Numbered from the stretch's first letter, positions 25,640-35,040 are shown. The stretch: DNA of 64,000 bases from Pseudomonadota bacterium (GCA_021849425.1 JAJZSY010000010.1:23492-87491), one strand, 5' to 3'. Made by a program: numbers and translations. The notes: generated from the sequence alone by a model not told the origin.

Positions 25640-28022
25640 GTGCACAACGGCACCATGCTGAATGCGCATCCCCTATTGAGCCTGTTGAAGGCGCCGCTTA
25701 TCGGGATTGGCACGGCAAGCGTCGTTTACGCGATAGCGGCGCGCGCCGGGGGCATGAAGCCACGCGCACGCATTGCCCTCGCCGGACTCGCCGGAACCGT
25801 GGCGGCGATCGGGGGCTGGCGGGTATTCCTGGTCAGCCTGCACATCTATTTTCCGCATGTTCGCGACGCGATTCCCCTCGCGGCAAGGCTTGAATCGTTC
25901 AGCTTCATGACGGGCGGCGCGTTTATCGCGCTATTCATCACGCTGTTTCTGACGCGTAACAGCCGGAACATGGCGCTTGCCAGTTCGACGATCGCCGCAG
26001 GTGCGTCCTGTATGGTGTTCGGTGTTCGCCGCCGTCAGCGGCATCGCCGAGCCTTTCACCCTGGCGTACGAGCTCAGCCGGGTCATCATCACGATGCTGG
26101 CCGGCGGCCTGCTCGCCGCGGCCGGAATCCGGTTGGCAAACCGGGAAGACGGCTTCCGCATCCTGAGCATTCCCGCGCTGGGATTTTCGCTCGTGGTGCC
26201 GATTTTCGGCGCACTTTCGGCCATCCTGCCATTTGCCGACTGGGTGACGGCAACGCGCCAGCAGAACGCCTTTGCGCTGCATCCCCTGCAACTTGTGTTT
26301 GTGTCCGAACTCGTCGTGATGCTGGCCTTCGCACTGGCCGGCGCCGGCGTCGACAGGCAGAACGCGCTCAGGGTTGCCAGCGAAAACACCCGCCTGCGCG
26401 AACTGACCGACAACATGTTCGAGGCTCTGCTGATCCATCGCAAGGGTGTGATCGTCGACATCAACCAGGTGTGCTCGCAACTGCTCGGCTGGCCGGCCGA
26501 AGTTCTGATGGGCAGCCCGATCGACCGCTTTCTGCCAGGGCTCGCGACGGCCGACTGGTCCGACGCCGAGAGGCCGCATGCCGCGGAAACCATCATCATG
26601 ACGGCGGGCGGCGAAACCATTCCGGTCGAAACACTATCGCGGATGATCAGCTTTGGGGGCAGCAAGGCGCAGGTCACGGCATTGCGCGACATCAGGAGCC
26701 GACGCGCAGCAGAAGAGAAAATCCGCTTTCTCGCGCATCATGACGCGCTGACAAAATTGCCGAACCGACTGATGCTGCAAGACGCACTGGCGCGGGAGAT
26801 CGCGGCGATCCGTGCAGGGGGGCTCGGGCTTGCGATCTTCTACATCGATCTCGATCGCTTCAAGTCAGTGAACGACACGCTCGGCCACCAGATCGGCGAC
26901 AAGCTACTGCAGATGGCTGTGGCGCGCATTCTGTCCAATATCCGGGACATCGACCTGCTGTGCCGGATTGGCGGCGATGAATTCGTGCTGCTGCAGCCGC
27001 GTGTCGAGCATCCCGACATCGCAGGGTCGCTTGCGGCGCGGCTCAATCATGCGATCAGCCAACCCTACGACATCGACGGGCATGCGGTGAATATCGGCGC
27101 CAGCATCGGAATCGCGCTGGGCCCCCAGGATGGAACGGAAGCCGAGATGCTGATCGGCAAGGCCGATGTCGCACTCTACCGCGCCAAGGCCGACGGCCGG
27201 AACCGGCATTATTTCTTCAGGCCCGGCATGGATACCGTCCTGCGCCGGCGACGCGTGCTCGAACAGGAACTCTCGGCTGCGATCGAGCACGAGGATCTTA
27301 CCATCTGTTACCAGCCGGTGGTGACGGCTGATCACGAGTTGGTCAGGTTCGAGGCTTTGCTGCGCTGGACGTCACCGACATGTGGCAGCATCTCGCCTGA
27401 CGAGTTCATTCCGATTGCCGAGGAGACCGGGCTGATTGTCCGGCTCGGCGCCTGGGTGCTCGACGCCGCCTGCCGGCAGGCGACAAGCTGGGGCGGGCGA
27501 TACTGGGTGGCGGTCAACGTGTCTCCACGGCAACTGACCGAAGAGGACTTTCCTCGCCTGACGGCGGAAACCATGGCGCGCGCCGGGCTGGCCGCGCATC
27601 TGCTCGAACTCGAAGTCACCGAAGGCGTGGCGCTGCACGACAACGCCCAGGCGCTCAACGCCCTTGCCGCGTTGAAGCATCTCGGCCTGCGTATCTCCCT
27701 CGACGATTTCGGCACCGGGTATTCCGGTCTGTCCTCGCTGCATCACTACCCGTTCGACAAAGTCAAGATCGATCGATCCTTCATCGCCCGGATCGCCGAT
27801 GGCGATCGTGCGCGAGCCATCGTGGCAGCAGTGCTGGCGATGAGCCGGCAACTCGGCCTGACCGTGACAGCCGAGGGAATTGAAACGGCAACCGAATTCA
27901 CGGTGGTACGCGACAGCGGCTGCGATCTCATGCAGGGCAATTTCCTGAGCCCGCCGATATGCGACAATGACCTTGATCTCTACATCGAAGCCCGGGAATG
28001 CCGCGATGCCGCACACTCGTGA
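25640..28022 (+). pseudogene. Frameshifted membrane sensor - PAS - GGDEF - EAL protein
   Basis: Together the two frames encode about 791 residues. The first frame (from GTG 25640, or ATG 25655) gives several membrane helices and would read on out of frame to 26743. The second frame (open from 25977 to 28022) gives more helices, a PAS domain, a GGDEF domain with intact RIGGDEF and an inhibitory RxxD site five residues before it, and an EAL domain. EAL catalytic motifs are present: FEALLRW, DDFGTGYSGL, AEGIET. The break lies at a tandem GGTGTTC duplication (26014-26027); removing one copy joins the frames smoothly as ...SCMVF-AAVSGI.... The N-terminus may be a degenerate MHYT-type sensor. The downstream part alone could still be translated, as cyclic-di-GMP synthase or phosphodiesterase. 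Confidence 0.8.
26014..26027 (+). repeat. Tandem duplication of GGTGTTC causing a frameshift
   Basis: GGTGTTCGGTGTTC, two exact 7-bp copies inside the membrane-sensor coding region. A seven-base insertion shifts the frame; one copy restores an uninterrupted protein. It could be a recent mutation, a reversible slippage site or an assembly error. Confidence 0.85.
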
Positions 28023-28602
28023 GCGCACAGATCCGCGGGCACAACAGGTCAGTCCATCTGCCGGAACCACGCGGATTGTCTTCGCATTCGTTCTCGGGTT
28101 GGCGCTTCTGGCCGGCATCGCCTATGGCCAGACCCCACCCTCCGCGCCGTCCTTTACCGCAACAGATATCAAGGTCCTCAACAAACTGCTGACCTTCGTT
28201 CGTCCAGCGGTGAAAGGCGATGGCATCATCGCGATCGCGTATCGCCCCGGCAATGCGGCCTCGAAAGCCGACGCCGAGGCGATCGCAGCAACAATAGGCC
28301 ATGGCATCATGACGGGCACCGCCCATCTCCGACCGGTTCCGGTCCCAGCCAACCGGCTGATGGCAGGTGAATTCGACATCATAATTCCCGCTGACAGGGC
28401 TCCCATGCAGGAAGTCGCCGCGGCATGGGCCTCGCATCATGCGCTTTGTGTCACCTCACAAGTCGCACGGGTGCGGGCAGGAACGTGCACGCTTGGCATC
28501 GCATCGCGACAACGGGTGACAATCGTCCTGAACACGAAAGCAGCGCGCCGCGCCAGGGTGGATTTTGCTGCCGCGCTGTTATTGATGATCGAGGAAGTAT
28601 GA
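28006..28602 (+). CDS. Probable periplasmic YfiR-like (DUF4154-like) protein
   Basis: 198 residues with an N-terminal hydrophobic signal (IVFAFVLGLALLAGIAYGQ, about residues 26-45). The rest alternates short strands and helices, with a C-terminal part RAGTCTLGIASRQRVTIVLN and a final FAAALLLMIEEV helix, as in YfiR-family periplasmic proteins that restrain membrane diguanylate cyclases. The similarity is by eye and weak. ATG 28006 has GGGAA 7 bases upstream and lies inside the 3' end of the GGDEF/EAL gene; its stop overlaps the receptor start. Position between a GGDEF/EAL protein and a TonB-type receptor supports the assignment. Confidence 0.55.
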   Translation: MPHTRERTDPRAQQVSPSAGTTRIVFAFVLGLALLAGIAYGQTPPSAPSFTATDIKVLNKLLTFVRPAVKGDGIIAIAYRPGNAASKADAEAIAATIGHGIMTGTAHLRPVPVPANRLMAGEFDIIIPADRAPMQEVAAAWASHHALCVTSQVARVRAGTCTLGIASRQRVTIVLNTKAARRARVDFAAALLLMIEEV

Positions 28603-30647
28603 TGCGGCAGCAACATCGCAGATCGGCTTGTGCGATCATTCAGCTGGCTCTGCTTGCGTCTCTGTCCCTGACGGGACGGGCCCATGCGCAGATCTTCCCG
28701 TTCGGTCAACTGGAACAGGTGTTCGGCGCGCCGGTCACCGCAGCGGCCACGGGCACGCCGCTGCTGGCGCGCGATGCGCCGGCCAATGTGGTGATCATCA
28801 CCCAACAGCAGATCCGGCGTTCGGGGGCGATTTCGATTCCCGGCGTTCTGCAGTATGTGACCGGACTCGACGTGCGCCCCTATACCCTCAACGCGCCGGA
28901 GGTCGGCGTGCGGACCTACAACCAGCCATACAATCCGCGCCTCCTCGTGCTGCTGAATGGCCGGCAGGTTTATCTCGACGAATTCGGCCACGTCGCCTGG
29001 AGTTCCATCCCGGTTCAACTCTCGGAAATCCGGCAGATCGAGGTCATCAAGGGGCCGGCAACCGCACTATATGGATTCAACGCCGTCGACGGTGTGATCA
29101 ACATCGTGACCTTCGATCCTCTCGATGATCGGGTAGACAGTGCCGAGGTCTATGGCGGCACCCAGAGCCAGTATGGAGCGTCGCTTGCCGGTACCGCCCA
29201 TGTCGGGCGTATGGGCATTCGCCTCTCGGCGGGAAGCTATTCGGCCGATCCGAAATATACGACCGTCCTGCAACGGCCGGACGCCATCTCGCTGCTCAAG
29301 CCCCGGAACGACGAGATTCATCTTGCGACCCGCACGGCGCTTACCCCCGGCGTCAGCCTGTATGCAAGCCTGAGCTACAGTTATGGCGAAATCCCGAGCG
29401 AGAGTTTCGCATCGGTTCTGAGCACGCTCTTCCTCTACACCAATTCGCAGCGAGTCGAGCTTGACGCGGATACAAGGATCGGGCGGATCAGCCTGAATGC
29501 CTATCGCAACGGTTTGCGGGAAAATATCTTTGTCCCGTTCTTCACCCAGCCCAACAACCTGTTGCAGCAACGCGTCTATGTCTTGCAGGCTACCGACCTC
29601 ATCAGGGCATCACGCAACCACGTTATTCGGCTAAGCCTCGAATATCGCAACAACTCCGCCCACTCGCTGGACTTTCTCGGCGGAACAGCCAGCTATCAGG
29701 ACATCGCCGCCGATGCGACATGGATGTGGCATGTAACACCGTCCATTTCCCTGACAAACGCGGTGCGGGTTGACGATCTCTGGCTCGGATATGACGGCGT
29801 GCCGATCCCGAATTCCGGCCTGACCGCGCAGCAGATCCGCCAGGGCGGGTTCGCAGCACTAAGCTTCAATTCCGGGCTCGTCTACAAGCCTACAAACATT
29901 GATACGCTCCGGCTGCTGCTCGGCCAGGGGGTGCAGGCGCCGAGTCTGATCGATTTCGGCCTGCAAGGAGCCGCGGGAGCGTTTGGTCTGGTGGGAGCCA
30001 CCGGCAATCCATTTCTGCACCCGATGATCGTCGATAACGCCGAACTTGACTGGGATCGGCAACTCCCGGCCCTGCATTCAACACTCCATACGGCGCTTTT
30101 CATCCAGCGCGACCACGACATCATCACCTCGCCGGTCGGTGGCATCATCGTGCCGACGCCAGCAGCGCCCATCATTCTTGCGGCAGAAAATTCCGGCTGG
30201 TCCGAAGCGGGCGGGGGCGAAATCTCGCTGAAGGGCCACACGAGTTCAGGATGGCGTTGGTCGCTTGGATTTGCCTACGAAGACACATTCGAACGCAAAG
30301 TCGGCAATCGCCAGATTGTATTCGACAGCAACAGCAACCTGTTTTCGACCGTTCCACGCGACAGCGTTATTGCCCATGTCGGGCGCACCTGGGGCCACTT
30401 CGATATCGATGCTTACGGCCGCTGGCAATCTTCTTATCGTGATATTTCCTTTACGACGGCCATGCTGAATTTTATTCCTGTAACGATCTCCAGCAACTTC
30501 ACGCTCGACGCGCGGGTGGCCTATCACCTGAGCAAACATGTCACCTTGTCGGTCGTCGGGCAGCAGCTCAACGCGATCCGTATTGCCTCGACACCAGGAC
30601 CTTACACCAACCGCCAGGTCATCATTGCGCTGACGGCCCGATATTGA
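28599..30647 (+). CDS. TonB-dependent receptor with plug domain
   Basis: A 682-residue outer-membrane receptor. The signal peptide ends at GRAHAQ (about residue 31). The plug domain (residues 50-165) shows NVVIITQQQIRRSG, PGVLQYVTGLDV, LLVLLNGRQVY and IEVIKGPATALYGFNAVDGVINI. The rest is a large beta-barrel ending in a strand VIIALTARY. I see no clear TonB box, which fits the receptor subclass that occurs with YfiR-like proteins and membrane GGDEF or kinase proteins and may signal rather than import. The start overlaps the previous stop by ATGA; ATG 28602 is an alternative with better Shine-Dalgarno spacing. Confidence 0.85.
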   Translation: MMRQQHRRSACAIIQLALLASLSLTGRAHAQIFPFGQLEQVFGAPVTAAATGTPLLARDAPANVVIITQQQIRRSGAISIPGVLQYVTGLDVRPYTLNAPEVGVRTYNQPYNPRLLVLLNGRQVYLDEFGHVAWSSIPVQLSEIRQIEVIKGPATALYGFNAVDGVINIVTFDPLDDRVDSAEVYGGTQSQYGASLAGTAHVGRMGIRLSAGSYSADPKYTTVLQRPDAISLLKPRNDEIHLATRTALTPGVSLYASLSYSYGEIPSESFASVLSTLFLYTNSQRVELDADTRIGRISLNAYRNGLRENIFVPFFTQPNNLLQQRVYVLQATDLIRASRNHVIRLSLEYRNNSAHSLDFLGGTASYQDIAADATWMWHVTPSISLTNAVRVDDLWLGYDGVPIPNSGLTAQQIRQGGFAALSFNSGLVYKPTNIDTLRLLLGQGVQAPSLIDFGLQGAAGAFGLVGATGNPFLHPMIVDNAELDWDRQLPALHSTLHTALFIQRDHDIITSPVGGIIVPTPAAPIILAAENSGWSEAGGGEISLKGHTSSGWRWSLGFAYEDTFERKVGNRQIVFDSNSNLFSTVPRDSVIAHVGRTWGHFDIDAYGRWQSSYRDISFTTAMLNFIPVTISSNFTLDARVAYHLSKHVTLSVVGQQLNAIRIASTPGPYTNRQVIIALTARY

Positions 30648-30650
30648 GCG

Positions 30651-30688
30651 CCTGACCCTGATATGCGTTCTCGACCATCAGGGTCAGG
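30651..30688. terminator. Hairpin after the receptor gene
   Basis: Perfect 12-bp inverted repeat CCTGACCCTGAT / ATCAGGGTCAGG with a 14-base loop, starting 4 bases after the receptor stop. There is no T-run, so it may stabilise the mRNA end or help termination rather than act alone. Confidence 0.5.
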
Positions 30689-30793
30689 GAAGCCGCAACC
30701 ACCCCTCCGGAACTACCGAGCCGCTCTCAACACCGTCGGCCGGCGGAGGGGCGGCGCGTGGATAACCATCCCCACCCTACGCCCGGGACAGCG

Positions 30794-32170
30794 TCAGAGT
30801 TCAGCTTCGGTGAAAATGCGGGTGGTGTCGCCGTGCCAGGCGCCGTGATAGCGGCCAAGCCAGTATTCGGCCTGGGTCGGCCCACCATTGGCGATTGCCT
30901 CAAGCGGGGCGAGGTAGATGCGCTCGTCCTCGCCCTTGTCGTTCGTTCGCGCGCGCGACTTCAGCCCCCCGGCAGCAATTGCGATAACGTCGCGCGCGAG
31001 GTCGCGCAGGGTGCCCGCGCCCAGCGCAATATCCAGACCATGACGAGGCACCTCCTCGCGCAGATGGACGATCTGCTCGTAGGAGAGGTCACGGATCAGG
31101 GCACAGGCTGAATCAAGCGCCGCGTCATCGTAGAACAGACCGGTCCAGAGGGCGGGCTGGGCCAGAAGCATCGCCGGATTGCCGGCATCAGCGCCGCGGG
31201 TCTCGATGAAGCGCTTGAGGCGGACATCGGGAAAGGTTGTGGTGGTATGATCGGCAAAATCACCGATCGTGGCCGGCTCAGCGCCGAGCCCATCGAGCCG
31301 TCCGGCGATGAAGTCACGGAAAGACTTGCCGGAGACGTCGATATACCGGCCGTCCCGGTAGACGAAATACATCGGAATATCGAGCATGTAGTCGGCATAG
31401 CGCTCGAAGCCGAACCCGTTCTCGAAGACCATTCGCGGAATGCCGGCGCGCGCATTATCGGTATCGAGCCAGACATGGGCGCGATTGGAGAGCAGACCGC
31501 TCGGCTTGCCCTCGACGAAGGGGCCATTGGCGAAGAGCGCCGTGGCGAGCGGCTGCAAGGCGAGGCCGACGCGCATCTTCTTCACCATGTCGGCCTCGGA
31601 GGAAAAATCGAGATTGGCCTGAACGGTGCAGGTGCGGAGCATCATGTCGAGCCCGCGCGCGCCAACCTTCTGCATGTAGGCGCGCATGATGGCGTAGCGG
31701 CCCTTGGGCATCCAGTCGAAATCCGCGCGCCGCGCCGTCGGGTGAAAGCCGAGCGGCGCGAAGCCGAGGCCGAGCGTGTCGCCGATGCGGTGGACACGGG
31801 CGATATGGTCGTCAATCTCCCGCTTCGTCTCGTGGATCGAGGCGAGCGGGGCGCCGGACAGCTCGAACTGGCCGCCGGGTTCGAGGGAGATGGAGAACCC
31901 CCTGCCCTTCAGGCCAATCGGGTTGCCGGAATCGAGGATGGGCTCGATCCCCTCGTCGGCGGCGACCGAGTCGAGCACGGCGCGAATGCCGTCCGGCGCG
32001 TAGGGCGGCGGAGCAAAATTGTCGCGGCGGAAGCCGAAGCTCTCGTGTTCGGTGCCGACGCGGAAATCGGCTGGCGGCTTGCAGCCCGCGGCAAACCAGT
32101 CGGCGAGTTGCCGGGCTGCGGGCTGAGCGGGATCGATCGGGGTGGCGTCGGCCTCTCCGGGGTTGGACAA
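30794..32170 (-). CDS. gshA: Glutamate-cysteine ligase, plant/alphaproteobacterial type
   Basis: First enzyme of glutathione synthesis; joins glutamate and cysteine with ATP. The 458 residues match the GCS2 plant-type family: FRVGTEHESFGF near residue 37, SISLEPGGQFELSG near residue 95, LGFHPTARRADFDWMPKGRY, the Cys-containing TCTVQANLDFSSE and RMVFENGFGFERYADYML. The start is TTG at 32170, supported by AGGAG 7 bases upstream; no ATG fits. It lies 15 bases after the rsmE stop on the same strand, so the two are probably co-transcribed as rsmE-gshA. Confidence 0.9.
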   Translation of the reverse strand: MSNPGEADATPIDPAQPAARQLADWFAAGCKPPADFRVGTEHESFGFRRDNFAPPPYAPDGIRAVLDSVAADEGIEPILDSGNPIGLKGRGFSISLEPGGQFELSGAPLASIHETKREIDDHIARVHRIGDTLGLGFAPLGFHPTARRADFDWMPKGRYAIMRAYMQKVGARGLDMMLRTCTVQANLDFSSEADMVKKMRVGLALQPLATALFANGPFVEGKPSGLLSNRAHVWLDTDNARAGIPRMVFENGFGFERYADYMLDIPMYFVYRDGRYIDVSGKSFRDFIAGRLDGLGAEPATIGDFADHTTTTFPDVRLKRFIETRGADAGNPAMLLAQPALWTGLFYDDAALDSACALIRDLSYEQIVHLREEVPRHGLDIALGAGTLRDLARDVIAIAAGGLKSRARTNDKGEDERIYLAPLEAIANGGPTQAEYWLGRYHGAWHGDTTRIFTEAEL

Positions 32171-32185
32171 ATTCGGCTCCTGAAA

Positions 32186-32902
32186 TCAGCTGGGCGCGGA
32201 ACCCGCGAGCAGGCGCGCGAGCCCGGCGATGGCGGCGGTTTCGGCGCGCAGGATGCGCGGTCCGAGTGTTACCGATGACACAAACGCATGGCGGGCCATC
32301 GCGTCAAGCTCTTCCGGCGCAAAGCCGCCTTCGGGACCGACAAGAAGCGCGTGGGGTTGCAACGGATCGACCGGCGACAGGGGGGCGGCGTGGCGGCGCT
32401 CGGCAGCAACGAAAAGGCGGCGAGACGGCGGAAAGGCGGCGAGAAAACCCGCGAGCGGGAGCGGCTCGGCGATTGCGGGGATGGTCAGGCGCTCGGACTG
32501 TTCAGCCGCCTCGGTGGCGATGGCGGCGAGGCGGTCGGCGCGCAGCCTTGCAGGCTGGGTGCGGGCCGTGAGCACGGGAACGAGGCGGGAGACGCCGAGT
32601 TCTGTGGCCTTTTCGACGACGAGTTCGGTCATGTCACGCCGGATCGGGGCGAAGCAGAGCCAGCAATCGGGCTCGGGCGCAGGGGCGCGGGTCCGTTCGC
32701 CAATCACGAGATGGACGGAGCGGCGGTCGAGCCGGTCGATAGAAGCGGCGAATTCGCCGGATTCGACATTAAAGACCAGCAGCCGGTCGCCGGCGCGGCG
32801 GCGCATGACCGCCCCGAGATAGTGCGCCTGGGCTTCCGATGTGGCAAGGGTTGCGCCGGGCGACAGTGGCAAGGGAAGGTGCAAACGGATGAGCGAGGCC
32901 AT
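32186..32902 (-). CDS. rsmE: 16S rRNA m3U1498 methyltransferase RsmE
   Basis: A SPOUT-fold methyltransferase that modifies U1498 of 16S rRNA. The 238 residues have the usual PUA-like N-terminus (RLHLPLPL...HYLGAVMRRRAGD) and the C-terminal knot: ELVVEKATELGVSRLVPV, LLVGPEGGFAPEELDA and LGPRILRAETAAIAGL. The start is placed at ATG 32902 because the knot-family N-terminus begins there, although the frame extends upstream. Its first 14 bases overlap the 5' end of the divergent ubiA. Confidence 0.9.
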   Translation of the reverse strand: MASLIRLHLPLPLSPGATLATSEAQAHYLGAVMRRRAGDRLLVFNVESGEFAASIDRLDRRSVHLVIGERTRAPAPEPDCWLCFAPIRRDMTELVVEKATELGVSRLVPVLTARTQPARLRADRLAAIATEAAEQSERLTIPAIAEPLPLAGFLAAFPPSRRLFVAAERRHAAPLSPVDPLQPHALLVGPEGGFAPEELDAMARHAFVSSVTLGPRILRAETAAIAGLARLLAGSAPS

Positions 32903-33818
32903 GAGCGACCCTGTAGCAGGCGGAACGCGTTTTACCGATATCCGGGCCGGAGGATGGGTGGCACGACTGCCGGCGCGATTCCGGCCTTTGGCACTGCTGG
33001 CGCGACTGGACCGGCCGATCGGCGTGTGGCTGCTGTTCCTGCCGGGGCTCTGGAGCATCCTGCTGGCGCAAGTGGGCGCGTGGACCAGCCTCGGCCTGGT
33101 CGCGCTGTTTGCCTTGGGCGCCATCGTGATGCGGGCGGCCGGGTGCGTGGTGAACGATTTATGGGACCGCAAGCTCGACCGGCTTGTGGCGCGGACGGCG
33201 GGGCGGCCGCTGGCCTCCGGCACGGTGTCGGTCCCCGTGGCATTGGGGTTTCTGCTCCTTCTGCTGCTGGCGGGGCTGACGATCCTGCTGATGCTGGGGC
33301 GGACAGCACAAATTCTCGGCGTCGTCTCGCTGGTGCTGGTGGCGCTTTATCCCGCGGCGAAGCGGGTGACCTGGTGGCCGCAGGTGATGCTCGGCTTCAC
33401 CTTCGGCTGGGGCGCGCCGATGGGCTATGCCGCGGCGCACGGCGCGCTGGGCTGGCCGGTGCTGCCGCTCTATGCCGGGACGATTTTGTGGATTCTCGGC
33501 TATGACACGATCTACGCGCATCAGGACCGCGAGGACGATGCGCTGGCGGGCATCAAGTCATCCGCGCTCAGGCTCGGCGGACGCACGCGGCTGTGGGTCG
33601 CGCTGTGGTATTCTGGAACGATCGCGCTGATCGCCGCCGCGATGGCGATGGCCGGGATGGGGCGGGACGCGATGATCGCGCTGGCGCTGCCGGGCGCACT
33701 GCTGGCCTGGCAGGTGGCACGGCTCGATATCGATGACCCGGCGCGCTGCCTCGCGCTGTTCAGGCTGAACCGATGGGTCGGGCTGCTGGTGGGCCTGGCG
33801 ATGCTGATCGGGCGATGA
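32889..33818 (+). CDS. ubiA: 4-hydroxybenzoate polyprenyltransferase UbiA
   Basis: Attaches the polyprenyl tail to 4-hydroxybenzoate in ubiquinone synthesis; inner membrane. The 309 residues have about eight membrane helices and both Asp-rich motifs, NDLWDRKLD (about residue 93) and YDTIYAHQDREDD (about residue 205). ATG 32889 has GGGAAGG 9 bases upstream; ATG 32901 is an alternative. The coding start overlaps that of divergent rsmE. The stop overlaps the methyltransferase start by ATGA, linking it to the respiratory genes that follow. Confidence 0.92.
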   Translation: MSEAMSDPVAGGTRFTDIRAGGWVARLPARFRPLALLARLDRPIGVWLLFLPGLWSILLAQVGAWTSLGLVALFALGAIVMRAAGCVVNDLWDRKLDRLVARTAGRPLASGTVSVPVALGFLLLLLLAGLTILLMLGRTAQILGVVSLVLVALYPAAKRVTWWPQVMLGFTFGWGAPMGYAAAHGALGWPVLPLYAGTILWILGYDTIYAHQDREDDALAGIKSSALRLGGRTRLWVALWYSGTIALIAAAMAMAGMGRDAMIALALPGALLAWQVARLDIDDPARCLALFRLNRWVGLLVGLAMLIGR

Positions 33819-34459
33819 AGGACGCGGCCGCCTTCATTCGCGCGAGCACGGCGCGCGCAGCACCGGCGCTGGTGCCGGAAATCGAACTGCATCTGGCCAC
33901 CGAAATCACGCCGATCTGGCAGGCGACCGAAGCATTCCTGGCGGAGACCGGCATTGCGCCGCCCTACTGGGCCTTCGCCTGGCCGGGCTCGATCGCACTG
34001 GCGCGGCATGTGCTCGACCACCCGGAGAGCGTGCGCGGCAGGCGGGTGATGGATTTCGCCGCCGGCTCGGGCCTCGCCGCGATCGCCGCGGTGAAGGCGG
34101 GGGCGGCGCGGGTGACGGCGGTGGAGATCGACCTGGTGGCGGGGGCGGCGATCGGGCTGAACGCGGCGGTGAACGACGTTGCGGTCGAGATCGTGATCGG
34201 GGATGTCACCGGCAGTCTGCCGGCGCAGGATCTCATTCTCTGCGGGGATGTCTGCTATGAGAAACCGATGACCGCGCATATCTGGCCGTGGCTGCAGCGC
34301 TGCGCGGCGCAGGCAGACGTATGGATTGCCGATCCCGGCCGAGCCTATGTGCCGCGGGCAGGGCTGGTTGAATTCGGACGCTGCACGGTTCCGACCCTGC
34401 ACGAACTCGAAAGCAGAGTCGCGCGAGAGACCGTATTGTACCGGATCGCGAACGCTTGA
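33815..34459 (+). CDS. Class I SAM methyltransferase, ETF-beta lysine methyltransferase-like
   Basis: 214 residues with a Rossmann methyltransferase fold. PYWAFAWPGSIALARHVLD, motif I VMDFAAGSGLAAIAAVKAG, the acidic VTAVEID and the post-II motif CGDVCYEKPM follow the METTL20/ETFB-KMT family, which trimethylates lysines on the electron-transfer flavoprotein beta subunit and also has alphaproteobacterial members. It is translationally coupled to ubiA and lies 114 bases before sdhC, so a role near the quinone/electron-transfer chain fits. Ribosomal L11 methyltransferase (PrmA) is a less likely alternative because of the short length. Confidence 0.75.
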   Translation: MKDAAAFIRASTARAAPALVPEIELHLATEITPIWQATEAFLAETGIAPPYWAFAWPGSIALARHVLDHPESVRGRRVMDFAAGSGLAAIAAVKAGAARVTAVEIDLVAGAAIGLNAAVNDVAVEIVIGDVTGSLPAQDLILCGDVCYEKPMTAHIWPWLQRCAAQADVWIADPGRAYVPRAGLVEFGRCTVPTLHELESRVARETVLYRIANA

Positions 34460-34466
34460 CAGTGAA

Positions 34467-34495
34467 TTGACCCTCGCCACCTCGGGGACTAAGCA
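34467..34495 (+). promoter_or_regulatory. Possible promoter of the sdh operon
   Basis: TTGACC at 34467 and TAAGCA at 34490 are 17 bases apart, about 80 bases before sdhC. The -35 fits well and the -10 only moderately. Confidence 0.35.
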
Positions 34496-34573
34496 GGTGC
34501 AGCATTTCAATTTCGTCATGTGGCGATACTCGGTTCCCGTCATGCGACGACCGTCAGAAAGGTGATGACGAAC

Positions 34574-35005
34574 ATGCAGGATGTGCGTGAAGCGCTCATG
34601 CAGGGGCGCAACTCGGCGGGCGGAACGGTCCGCCGCCCCCTGTCGCCCCATCTTCAGGTCTATCGTCCGCAGATCACCTCCACCCTGTCGATCCTGCACC
34701 GGATCACCGGAGTTGCGCTGTCCGCCGGGGCAATCCTGCTGTCGCTCTGGCTCGCGGCGGCGGCGACCTCGTCCGGCGCGTTTTCCGTGGCACAGGCGAT
34801 CGTCGGCTCGGTGCTCGGCATGATCGTGCTGTTCGGCTTCACGCTCGCCCTCTTCTACCATTTCTGCAACGGCATCCGGCATCTGCTCTGGGATGCCGGG
34901 TTCGGCTTCGATCTTCCGAGCGTGCATCGCTCGGGCAAGGCCGTGGTGCTCGCGGCGGCAGGTCTGACGGTTCTGGCATGGCTGATCGGGCTGGTGGTGC
35001 TGTGA
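34574..35005 (+). CDS. sdhC: Succinate dehydrogenase cytochrome b556 subunit
   Basis: Membrane anchor and haem b subunit of complex II. The 143 residues include the signature RPLSPHLQVYRPQITSTLSILHRITG and the haem-ligand region FYHFCNGIRHLLWD, with three membrane helices. ATG 34574 is chosen (AAAGG 11 bases upstream); ATG 34565 would add three residues but is only 2 bases from that site. First gene of sdhCDAB; sdhD follows after 35 bases. Confidence 0.92.
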   Translation: MQDVREALMQGRNSAGGTVRRPLSPHLQVYRPQITSTLSILHRITGVALSAGAILLSLWLAAAATSSGAFSVAQAIVGSVLGMIVLFGFTLALFYHFCNGIRHLLWDAGFGFDLPSVHRSGKAVVLAAAGLTVLAWLIGLVVL

Positions 35006-35040
35006 GCGCCGGGGGACAGGCTGGTGAAGGAGTTTCATCG

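Noticed and set aside
25410..25661. 83-codon frame in the AT-rich gap
   Set aside because: No ribosome site, no signal or domain, and it runs into the start of the GGDEF/EAL gene.
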